Part shown: positions 34,809 to 45,600 of the stretch, one piece after another
Position numbering within the stretch: the first letter of the stretch is position 1
Layout: every line of letters starts with the position of its first letter
Source of the DNA: Udeniomyces pyricola
Lineage: Eukaryota > Basidiomycota > Tremellomycetes > Cystofilobasidiales > Mrakiaceae
Length of the DNA stretch: 64,000 bases
Direction of reading: 5' to 3'
Assembly (NCBI GenBank): GCA_039545295.1
Contig: BCIK01000003.1
Coordinates: 248,001-312,000 of the forward strand
Translations under genes and position numbers: made by a program
Notes under the pieces: model-generated
Told to the model about the DNA's origin: nothing
The model's database searches: none
What the model saw: the letters and a program-made list of their open reading frames with translations, nothing else

Positions 34809-35439
34809 GAGGCTTGATTTAGGTTGAAGGGGAGAGCGAAGGGAGGTGGGTTGAAGAAGCTAAGGGGGGGGGGGAGACGTTGAAGGGAGAAGGTGAAAGT
34901 AGACCAGGGAAGCGGAGTTCGATAGATTCCCTAGGAGAAGGGCAGCTATCAAATATGGGGGAAGAATGGGCTCAGGCTTGGCTTAACAAGTTGGGCACAA
35001 TGGATGGGACCAGTGTAGGAAGAAACGGCGATGAGGGGGTGATGACTAGAGAGGAAAAAGGTCAAGAAGCGCGAAGGACCATAAGTGATGAGGTAGGAGC
35101 GTAAGGGGGGGGGGGGTGGAGGTTCGCTCCGATTGACGATTGACATCACCGTCCATCACGTCCCTTGTTGCATATATATTATATATATATTCTGACACCG
35201 ATTGCCATCAATATTCAATATCATCATGTACCTTGATCGACGGATGCTGCTTGATGCACTTAGATGCGCCTTTCAATCGATGGGTTTGCACACCAAACTT
35301 CCCCCCAGAAAAAAACCCTTGATTCTGTTCACATTGCACGTCATCGATAGTAACTAACCCACTAACCAAAAGTGCCATATCTCCATCCAGACAAGTTCTT
35401 CCTACATCATGCATCTCCCCCTTTCTCCTACATCTTCTT
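34809..35439. other. Intergenic region between Rho GEF start and CLASP stop
   Basis: Promoter of the Rom2-like gene and 3' flank of the CLASP gene. It contains G homopolymers (34865-34873, about 35105-35116) and a broken TA microsatellite near 35172-35189. No gene is seen. Confidence 0.5.
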
Positions 35440-38400
35440 TCACAAAAACGAAAAGTCTCCCACCTCTCCCGCGTCAATGGCGGTGAACTCCACCTTATCG
35501 GTTCTCTTCGCCGGTGTCGCCATCGCCAAATCAATCAAGAGATGGTTCTCTTCCCTCTTCTCTGCTTCCGCTCCAGATCCCTTCTTTGATCCGGCTCCTC
35601 CGCCCGTCGATCCCGACGACAACATGACCCGAGCTTTCGCAGGGGTCTTTGATCGAGTCCTTGCCGCAGGAGGTGCAGCCATCCACTCCTCATCATCCCA
35701 GAACGAGATCAAAAGCCCTTCGTTCTCGTCTGGCGGAGGAAGCGGTACCGATTCTGGTCGACAAGAAGACGACGATGACAATGATGATGCCACCTTGACC
35801 GATCCATCCGTCGTACTGGATTGAGAGAACTCGACTCGCCCCATGCCTTCATCGAGCCCGGCATCCGAATCGGTATCGGACAACCCACTGGTGAGGACGG
35901 TTCCATTGCTGAGAGTGGAGAGGTTTGAAGGAGTAGTTGGGTGCACCGAGGAAGAGTGACGATCCAAGAACGCGCGGGCAAGGTCAGCGTCCAGTTGGAT
36001 AGGTTGGACTGATGTAGAAGTGGTAGGATGAGGAGTGACCAATGATTGTATGGGAGAAGGGGCATCGACAGATGAGGATGTTGTCGGAGGCGATGCCATC
36101 AATGTTGGATCGGTCTCGGGATGCAGTGGAGTAGTCGGAGTAGGGGACTTTACGGAAGGAGGGTTTGCGGCAATCACGGGAGAAGCAGGAAGTGGTGGTA
36201 GGTTTTGTAGCAACTGAGTCGGCGTCTTAGAAAGGGATGGCGATGGAGAGGATTGTTGACGCGAAGCGTGAATGTTCACGTTTTCTTGGTTCTCCAGCTC
36301 CTTCGACAGGTCTCGCTTTGTCAAGGTCTTGCTCTCTCTGACCTTCGCTTGTGTACTCGTACCTGACGCAGCACCGGGTTTCGACTTGGATCCCCCTCCA
36401 GTGGCGGTCTTGGTGGTCGGAGGGGCAGAAGGACCCGACTCGGTACCTTCACTAACTGCGGTCGGTTTCTTGACCGGTCGGAAACTTGGGAGGGCAGCTT
36501 TCAGCTTGACACGCTCCTTGCGGACAACGGGGGGTGGCGCGGTTGCTAGCGCAGTCGAGGCACTGGTCGGCGCTTTACGAACGGGCCGAGAAGCAGAAGC
36601 ACCTGTTGATACTGAGGATGAAGAAACGGATCGAGTCGAAGACGAAGCGAGAGCGGACGGAAGGGCAGGTTTTGATGTCGATCCAGATGCCGAGGAGGTT
36701 GTCGAAGATGACAGTGAAGACTTGTTGATCGCGGTCGGGTTGCTCGAGGGGAGCTTGGCCTTGGTGACAGGATGTGGGGCTGTCGGTTTTACACCGGATG
36801 AGGCGGACAAAGTGGTGGTGGTGGTCGAGGCTCTGCTTGAGGAAGATGGAGGACCAGAACGAGGTTTGGTCATAACCGTTGTCGGCTTAGCGAGAGGAGC
36901 CAAAGAGGTCGAACCACTCTGCGAGGGCGTCGAAGTAGAAGATGAGGATGAAGCGAGCTTGGAGACAGGACGAAAGGTCGACGACTTGATGGGCGCTGAC
37001 GGCGGCTTGGCAGCGACAGGTCTTGAAACGGGTCGTTTGATGGGACGTGATTGAGAGGGAGGATGAGGATGAGAACGTGGGATAGGGGACGGTGGAAGTG
37101 GAACAGAGTGAGGGGCTGACGGCGGAGCGGATTCGGAGAGGAGAGGTGAAGGAGGAAGAGGCGTGGTATGGGCCGGTGGAGGCGTATCCAAAACGCGCGG
37201 CTGTTCTGACGTCGAAAGCGATGAAGGTATATTTGAGGTGACCAAGTGATCCGTCTCGGTCTCATCAGGTAGAGGAACTTCCGTTGGGTCAATCTCTATG
37301 AGCGACCTAACGGTTGACTCTCCTGGGGCCGAGTCGAAGAGCACGGCAAGCGGGTCTTCGGCCTGGTGCGGAGGCGATGCAGGGGGAAACGAATCGAAGA
37401 TCGATGGCAGGGAAGGCAGCACAATGATAGGCGACTCTGTAGGTGTCAAATCCACAAGGTCGGCCACCACCGTAGGCATCGGTGCAAGGGTGGCAGAGGA
37501 TTGGATGGAAATGCTCGGAGGAGAGGGAGTAGGTCCCGCAAAGGATGAAGGTTTTGGCGGAAGAGATTGGTCCACAATCAGGGACTCATCAGGATTGAAG
37601 GGATCAAGTCCCATGTCAAGTCGAGGTGACGATTCGCGCTGGAACGTTCGCACGCTATCAAATACCGTTGGTCGGGTGCCCTCGGCTTCCCGATCTATCG
37701 AGGCTGTTGAGCTCGCGAGCTTATTCGAATTCGAAGCGACCCGCTCCGTACCTCTCGAGCTCATGGATGAAGCAACTGATACGTTCCTCGAGGAACCTCC
37801 AGCCACAGTCGAGCTGTCAACACTTGAACCCGACGTCACCCTGTCCGAACCCGCAAAGACACTTTCACTTTCTCTTTCCTTATCACCTTCCTTCTTGCTC
37901 CGGAGTGTTCCTGCCGTTCGAACGGGTGGACCAATCCGCATGGGAGGTCCCATCAGCGCACTAGAGCCGGAAACCGCACGGGGCTGGGACGTCGACGGTT
38001 CGAATAAGGAGCCTGATCCACCTTCGGCGTGGGACCGGACGCGAGTCGCCCCAGACCAGAGCGACGATGAAGATGAAGTCACGGCCGAGACAGTACGAGA
38101 ATGAGATAGACCAGGTCTGGAGCTAGAAGAGGCAGATACTGTGTGTGCAGACGAGTGTTGGATTAATGGTCGGGAGGAAGACGAAGACGACGCATGGGAT
38201 GAGGAACCGGCAAGAGTCGTCTGAGAGCGGGAAGGTAGCGGTGGTTGTGGCAAGGAGGGAGGTGGATGTCGAGAAGCTCGATGCAGAGTGTCGTAGGGGG
38301 CTGCCGAGGGAATTTGGGCAGATAAAGGGACCGATCCGGAGGGAAGGTGATGGGCAGCAGCCGTAGGAGCAAAGGCTGAAGACTGCTCGCGGTGCTGAAG

Positions 38401-39930
38401 ATAGCTTGCATGATGGGCAGAAGAAACGGCGGAGGGAAGGTGATGGCGACTGAGAGCAGGAAGAACGGCGGCGGGTCGAAGAGAAGTCGAAGCTCCATGA
38501 GCCATTGAGGCAGAGGATGATGAAGCCGAAGAAGGATACGAGGTTTGCGAGTGCTGAGGAGGAGCTGTTCGGATAGGATGATCTAGTCCTCCATTTGAGG
38601 ATTGATGATTGCTGGGAGGATGGGACGGATGAGATAGTCCTGCAAAAGGTGGAGGGTTTGGTTTGGGTTTGGGTTTAGACGAGCGGACAGGCGCAGAAGA
38701 TGTCGATGAAATGGCTGGTCGGTCACCTCCCGCCTTGATGTCGAGCCGTTTTCGCGTGACCGGGGATAAAGGAGCAGCAAACCTGGAAGACGACAGTGTT
38801 GCGTAGGGTATTAGCGTCTCAGGTCACCTTCCACAGCGGCCGAGATGTAGAGAAGACGATCAGGCAACAGCAGCGGACTTACGCGTCGACTCTCTCTGGC
38901 CAAATCTCCTTGAATGCAGCCCAGAGATCTTTGGCAACTTTCCTAACTTCGACGTCTTTGTCGGTTGCAAGTGAGCGAACGACAGCCTCGACCTCTGCGA
39001 TTCGACCACCAGCCGACCAGCCTTGACTGGCAATGAGGCAACCTTTCCCGACGGCCTTGCGCAGATTCGCGTTCGCGTCGTCCCTTTCGCTAGCGAGATC
39101 GCGGACGAGGTTTGGGAGCGGGCAGTGCTCGAGGATCATGAAGAGACATGCTTCGGCCCGTTCCCGAGTGATTTTGTTGGTGACACGGATCTGAGTGAAG
39201 AGGGCAGGCACGTAGAGCAGTCGAAGAGACTCGTTGAAGCGCGTCTTGAGCCGAGGAGCCAGCGAGAGCAGAAGCTCAAACGCCGATTTGGAGAGTCCGG
39301 CTCGTTCTGATTTGAGCTGTGAGTGCGGAAATTTGGATGGGAGTGGGAGTGATTGAAGATATTGAATCTATCAGCTAGACCGTGACTAGAGGGTATGTGA
39401 TGAAAATGGTAGCATTCAGCATTCGACTGACGCATCGAACGATCTTGTCGCCTACTCCGCGGTCGGCAGGTCCGACAAGGGAGACGTAATTGTCAAATTT
39501 ATATGCTCCACCTCGTGTCATTGCCACCAGTCTGTAGTTGCGTAAGAGCCGCAAGGGAAGAAGGAACCAGACGAAGTGAGACAAACATTCAGCGCGACGC
39601 TCTTTCTCTCGGGTACACGCGACGAGCAGATGATGGTCGGCGTGTTTGGAAAGGGCAGCAGTGGTTGAAAAGCAGGATGAAGCTCACGTCGCGAGTGACT
39701 TTTGGAACTTTTGCCAGTTATGTTCAGTCTCTTCCTGCGAGAGAAGGAGGACCATGTCGTCGATGTGCGACGCGAATTGTTGAGGAGTGCACTGTAGAAG
39801 GCGTCAAGCAAGGATGAGGTCAGCCAGGGACCGACGCGACGGACGGACGACCTGACTGGGAGACGAGTGCTGGTGAGGGTCGAATGCTGACTTGTATTTT
39901 GAGGTCTTCCTCTTTGGGACGAGGAGCCAT
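35440..39930 (-). CDS. STU1: CLASP/Stu1-type microtubule plus-end protein
   Basis: Five exons: 39930-39892, 39791-39688, 39531-39432, 39316-38883, 38782-35440; 1,339 residues. Residues 14-225 form a helical CLASP_N/TOG-like domain (segments HNWQKFQKSLATLVAMTRGG, AFELLLSLAPRLKTRFNESL and a conserved end with VRKVAKDLWAAFKEIWPE). CLASPs bind tubulin through such domains and stabilise microtubules at kinetochores, the spindle midzone and the cortex. The remaining 1,100 residues are basic, Ser/Thr/Pro-rich and disordered, encoded by one 3.3-kb exon. SPIPRSHPHPPSQSRPIKR has an S-x-I-P core followed by basic residues and could bind EB1-type proteins. Only one TOG-like domain is visible, and no C-terminal CLASP domain. 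Long antisense ORFs within the last exon are composition shadows. Confidence 0.8.
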
Positions 39931-40541
39931 GTGATGGGTCGTTGAGGCGAGGCGAGATGGCGTGGATGGGCAAGAGAACAGGAGGGGAGGAAGCTGCTGG
40001 TCGTCTATGAGGCGGTCTATAAGATGGTTCGATCAACTCCAGCTGGTCGCATGGGAAAGGACGGAAGCTGCTCGAGGCGTGAGGTGACGACGTGTGAGCA
40101 TGCGCGCGAGCCTTCATAACTTGTGTGAGCTTGTGTGAGCCAATGTGCAATGTGAGCGAACTCGCGCGCTATACATATATATGCTGTACGTGGTTGATTA
40201 TCAGGAGTGATTATAGTGGACTGTGTCTGTGTATATAACCAAGGACCCTTCTACTTAGCTTTATGCAATTCTCTGCTCGTAACGTTTCTCTATACTTGAG
40301 ACTTGGCTGAGATGTCGGATGAACCATATATATATATATATACACCCAAGGCCATGAATTAACATCGATAGCTTAGCTGTACATGTACCGGCAGATCACT
40401 CCAGCACGTCGTTGCGCTTTCCTAGGACTACCTCCCACCAACCATCACCTCTCTTCGAGCACCCCCGCCTTCGGCTCTTCGCCCTCTTCCGTCCCCTCTT
40501 TCTTCCCCGTCCCTTCTCACCTTCCTTCGTCACTAGGAAAG
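39931..40541. other. Divergent promoter region, CLASP / mL59
   Basis: About 610 bp between head-to-head genes. A perfect TA run lies at 40326-40344, and another TATATA stretch is at about 40173-40183. An in-frame ATG at 40383 could extend the mL59 protein at its N-terminus but sits in a poorer context than 40542. Confidence 0.5.
40326..40344. repeat. TA dinucleotide microsatellite
   Basis: An uninterrupted AT/TA run of 19 bases in the CLASP/mL59 promoter gap. It could be a simple repeat or act as a TATA-rich core element. Confidence 0.8.
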
Positions 40542-42147
40542 ATGGCTTTCCGACAAACAGTCAAATCCATTGGCCAGATTCGAAGGGAGAACCCGCAATC
40601 GGTTCTTCTTCGTAATGTCGAAAACATGGGCCTCCGACTCGTTCGTTCTTATCCCTCCATACATGCCACCAGTGCCCATCTCTATGCCTCGACCTACCCA
40701 GTCTGTAAACTCATCATGATGTTTCAACCTGATCCCTTTCCACTCTCTTGTTCGTCATCGATTCCGTTCGACCTGGCGTTTCTTACTGCTCTAGGGTCTC
40801 GACCGACTCCCCGCGTCGATCCGCGAAAGTGTCCCTATCGCCCGCCGTATGCGCGGACCCGATTTCCACAAGAACAAGGGCTTCAAGTCTGGCATCGAGC
40901 CTCGATGGCACCGAGCGACGTTGCCGATCCCAGAGATTGTCGTCAAGCCCAAGGAATTCCGGTTCACTTCGCTTGGACGATTCATGATTGACGAGTGGAC
41001 TCGCTACAAGAAGGATGCCAAGAGGTATCACAGTTGTGCGTGCCATCGACCTCTGTTTCCAACGCTAGGATTGAGTAGGAGCTGGCATCATCAAAGTAAT
41101 GTGGCCAGCAAGGGGCAGGCCGGATGTGGAGTAGCAGGAGAATGACGACGCGGTTAAATCGAGTAGCAAAGGAATTGACAGCGACACGTTCTCTTCTTTG
41201 CGTTAATCACTTGGAACTTGGTCACTCTTTCATAGCACACGGTCTCCCCGAGCACACCCTTCCTAATCCCTTCCTCCGATACAAAAACCCCATCTCCAAC
41301 CGTTGGCAGTCACCCGTCTACGGCCTGCGCAAACAGACCGAGCTTGTTCGAGAGGCGCGTCGACTCGGCATGATGCACATTCTCCCCTCGGGTCCCAAGA
41401 CCCCGACCGAGTACGCCAACACGAGCTTGGAGGTCTCGAAGCTTTACTACGCCGAAGACCGCGAGACAGTCATCAGGAAAGACGTGATGGGTACCATCAA
41501 GTGGGCGGGCGAGTATGTGCCTGAGCTTAACCCCTTCGGCGCGGGCAAATGGGCTCCGGGTGGAATTAGGGAGGGACAAGAACACTCGTTCAATGGCATC
41601 CCATACTGGGGAAGATACAAGTGAGTTATATGTCCTAATATCGGCATGATCTCGCTTAGCGACGGGTACAAACGACGGAGAGCGATGATCACAGTGAATC
41701 TAGCAACACGCAGTGTCAAAATAATGGCTCTCACAAGTTGCGTGGGAACGATCGACCCTGATGGACGCTTCCTTCCTTTTCTTCTTCCCTTGTGATCTTA
41801 TCACCTCAGGGGTTTGGTTGAGATGTTCAAGGTGACCAAGAGACAAAAGGCCAAGGCCAACAAACGAATCGATGTCGACGCGCGAATGAGGTCGATGCCT
41901 CAGCGCATAGAGGCATGGAAGGCGGTTCGTTCTTTTGCATGCGTTACGTTCGTTGTAGATGCCACCCACCTCTTGGGTGACTGGTTCGCTTAGAAATTGC
42001 CATTTTCTGACATGTGTGATGGTGTTATCTCTCTTTCTGTTCGTGGCTTGGCTTGGCGTGGGGTGTGGGCGGGGTGTGGTGTGGTGTTGGCGTCTACAGG
42101 AGAAGGAGGCAACCAAGATTGCGAGCTACAGCGCATTGCCGTTTTAA
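40542..42147 (+). CDS. Mitochondrial large-subunit ribosomal protein mL59 (Mrpl25-like)
   Basis: Five exons: 40542-40640, 40795-41035, 41236-41620, 41810-41924, 42100-42147; 295 residues. The central part resembles yeast Mrpl25: a run of LPNPF, then KNPISNRWQSPVYGLRKQ, then REARRLGMMHILPSG. The C-terminus has a Lys/Arg-rich helix and EAWKAEKEATKIASY, also as in Mrpl25. mL59 is a fungal-specific protein of the mitochondrial 54S subunit. The protein is much longer than yeast Mrpl25 (about 157 residues), with about 110 extra residues before the core and an insert before the final helix. Two of its four donors are GTTCGT. An upstream in-frame Met at 40383 would add a Ser/Pro-rich, Arg-containing leader, so the presequence is unresolved. 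Confidence 0.72.
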
Positions 42148-42680
42148 TCTGAATGAATGCCCTTTTGACGATTGCCTGATCAAGTCCGAGAGATGACGCT
42201 TAAGATCGAAGTGGACCGGGACGTGATGGGTCAATTGAGATGAGGATGACCACGGCTCTCTGTATAGTTTCATGAATGGATGCACATCGAATATGTATAT
42301 ATATATATATCGAAGAGGCTGCAGATGGTGATATACATAATGTATGATCGATGACTATCTTGCATACATGCATATATGTATATATATATATATCGGATGG
42401 GCTGATGATGCCAATGATGAATCATGAGCTCCAATGATCAGTTACTCTCGCCTGTCGAATCTCTTTCCTTTGGCGGTGCTCGACGTGGCTCACTGGCTCA
42501 TCCTGCCTGGCTCATCTTCTCCATTGCCTCCACCCCATCTCCAACCCCCCTGTCTCGACTTCACTCTTCCTTCTTCCTCGTCTGTTCCTTCACATTTCGC
42601 CTCCAGTCCCGACCCAACTATTAACCCTTACGACCGACCCCGTACCAGAGGGAGCTAGACCCCCGTTGTATATCTAAACT
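42148..42680. other. Intergenic region, clathrin promoter
   Basis: 3' flank of mL59 followed by the clathrin promoter. Two TA runs lie at 42296-42310 and 42380-42393. From about 42520 to the clathrin ATG the + strand is C/T-rich, a common feature of strongly expressed fungal genes. No gene is seen. Confidence 0.5.
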
Positions 42681-45600
42681 ATGGCAGACCAGAAGCCCAT
42701 CAGTGCGTTCTCATCCCTCCTCACCCTTCTCGTCTAACACTGTGCCGTCCGGATCGCTCACCCATCGCGTCGCTTTCTCATCTCTTTTGGCTTTCCTCTC
42801 TCGCTGCCTTTTCTTCTCGACCGTACACTCCCCTACCAGCTTTCGCCGAGCACCTCCAGGTCAGTCTCGTCTCTCAACTTCTGTTGTCTCTCCTCTTGAC
42901 GGCTCTATATGCCTCGCCTCAAACACCACCTCATGCGCATGCTCACATCTCCATCGCCGTTCCTTCACGCACACCATCACCATACCACCCTCCCATCACC
43001 CATCGCGTCCGTTGTCCCTGCCTCATCTCTGCCCTCTATCTTTCTCCCTGCCTTTTCCATCTTCCCATTCGTTCACCTTCATCATTCTACATCAACCTTT
43101 GGCACGTCCCCCTCTCGACCAGCTCACCGCGCTCGGCATCCAACCCGCCTCGATATCGTTCCAAACCCTCACCCTTGAATCCGATGCGTTCATCTGCGTG
43201 CGAGATCAGAACAACGTCGTCATTGTCGATCTCAACGATGCCAACTCGGTCATGAGGCGGCCCATCACGGCCGACTCTGCCATTATGCATCCCAAGGAAA
43301 AGATTCTCGCGCTTAAGGGTAAGTCCCAAGCTTAAGTCGCGCTCGTCAAGATCGAGGGCATAGGGTGCGCAGGGGAGGGTCGAGGAGAAGGGTCACCGTT
43401 GTGAGATGTGCAGACAACCTGTTTCTTCCCTGCGCAGCTTTTGGCTCGCGTTGCAGTTTCTCAGTGAGGTGGCAGTCTCGCAGGATGAGGAAGGTGTCGA
43501 CTTTCGCATCTTGATACCTACGAGACAACATGCATGCGATCAATCTCCTTACCAGCCGGTACCTGAGTACTTGGTTGTCTGACTCCTCATCTTCTTCCAT
43601 CTCTATGCTTGCGCTCCTTGCCTTCTTCCAGCCGCTCGTCAGCTTCAGATCTTCAACATTGGAACCAAGCAGAAGCTTAAGGCGCATCTTATGAATGAGG
43701 AAGTTGTCTTTTGGAAGTGGATCTCGCCCGAGACGCTGGGTATCGTCACCGAGACCGCCGTCTACCACTGGGAGCTTAACACCGAAGGTGCCCCAATCAA
43801 GGTGTGTTGCGTTGACACTACTGGTGGGATGAGAACACACTCGGACCCAGCACAAAATCTGGCGTGTTTGAATCAGAGCTGTCGCTAAGTGCGAAACGGC
43901 CGTCTGTTCCTTCATCAACCCCCCGCCCCCTTTCTTTCCTGCCTCTTATCACCCGTGCGTTATGCTTGAATAGATCTTCGATCGACTGCCGAGTTTGGCG
44001 GGCTGCCAAATCATCAACTACCGGCAAGGAGCCGATGGTAAATGGCTCGTCCTCGTTGGTATCGGTGCCAACAAGGATCCAGCCGGCTTCAAGGTCAAGG
44101 GAAGCATGCAGCTCTACTCCAAAGACCGTACGTTCTCGTTCTGTTCGACTTGTGACATCAGTGGAAGAAGTAACAGTGTACTGATTTCGTCTCAATGTGG
44201 ATACAATCGGCTTATATAGGAAAGGTCTCGCAGCCCATTGAGGGACATGCCGCCGCTTTCTCGCAATTCAAGATGGATGGCGCGCCGGCTCCTTCGAAGC
44301 TCTTCTCGTTTGCTGTCCGAACCGCTACCGGTGCCAAGGTTAGTTTTCTTCATCGTTTTTGTCCTCAATTTCGTGATGAACCAGCTTGAGATTTAGACTG
44401 AAGACGAGATCCCTCCCTACCGTCTTGCTCCTTCTCCGTCTCTTTGTACCCTTCAAACGCAATGTTATACTCGGTACATCGCATAGCTCCATATCGTCGA
44501 GGTCGACCATGCCCTGCCAAACCCTCCTTTCCCTAAGAAGGCCGTCGACGTTTTCTTCCCTCCTGAGGCTGCCAACGATTTCCCTGTCGCAATGCAAATC
44601 TCGCAGAAGCACGGCATCATTTACCTCGTCACCAAGTACGGTTTCATTCATCTCTACGACCTGGAGTCGGGCGTCTGCATCTACATGAACCGAATCTCGG
44701 GCGAGACCATCTTTGCTACGGCCGAGCACGAGGCCACGGGCGGTATTGTTGGTGTCAACCGACAGGGTCAGGTCCTCAGTGTTGGGCTGGACGAGACAAG
44801 CGTCGTTCCCTACATCCTCCGTGAGTCCATGTACCTAATTTACAGGGTCGCTTGGTCAACCTTTTGCGTCTGCTTGCTCACCTATGTATCCGTATTCATT
44901 CATCCGCTCAGGTACACTCAACAACACCGACCTCGCCATCAAGCTTGCCTCGCGTGCCAACCTGCCTGGAGCCGATGACCTATACGTTCAGCAGTATCAC
45001 TCACTGTTCCAATCCGGCAACTTCGGAGAGGCCGCCAAGATTGCTGCCAACTCGCCTCGTGGTATCCTTCGAACGCCCCAGACGATCGAGCAGTTCAAGG
45101 CCGTCCCCGTCCAGCCGGGTACGCTGAGTCCGATCCTCCAGTACTTCGGTATCTTGCTCGAGAAGGGAGAGCTCAACAAGATCGAGACCCTTGAGCTTGC
45201 CCGACCGGTCCTGGCCCAAGGCAGGAAGCAGCTCCTCGAGAAGTGGCTCAAGGAGAACAAGGTCTGTCGAACGTAGTCTGGTTTTTCTCTTGCATTGAAG
45301 GTTTGAGCACCTTTTCTGGAGTCAAAACTGACCTGGATGCACACAATCGTTTCACATCCTTTTAGCTCGAGTGCAGTGAAGAACTCGGAGACATCGTCCG
45401 CACGACTGACCTCAACCTCGCCCTCTCGGTCTATCTGCGAGCCAATGTCCCCAACAAGGTCGTCGCTTGCTTCGCCGAGACTGGCCAATTCGCCAAGATC
45501 GTGCGTCTTTGTCTTCCACTTGAATCGCCGGATTGGCCACGTATGATCGAGTTTGTGGCTAACGGCTTTACCCTTCGTTTTTGTTTCGTCCCTTGCTTCA

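Noticed and set aside
36272..37054. 260-codon ORF on the + strand opposite the CLASP last exon, and a similar one at 37298-38104
   Set aside because: Both lie fully antisense to a well-supported coding exon with biased third positions. Their Val/Glu/Gly-rich translations mirror Ser/Pro-rich sense codons and show no domain.
40383..40541. Upstream Met extending mL59
   Set aside because: The frame is open, but the start context is weaker and the extra residues are Ser/Pro-rich rather than a clear amphipathic presequence. It is kept as an alternative only.
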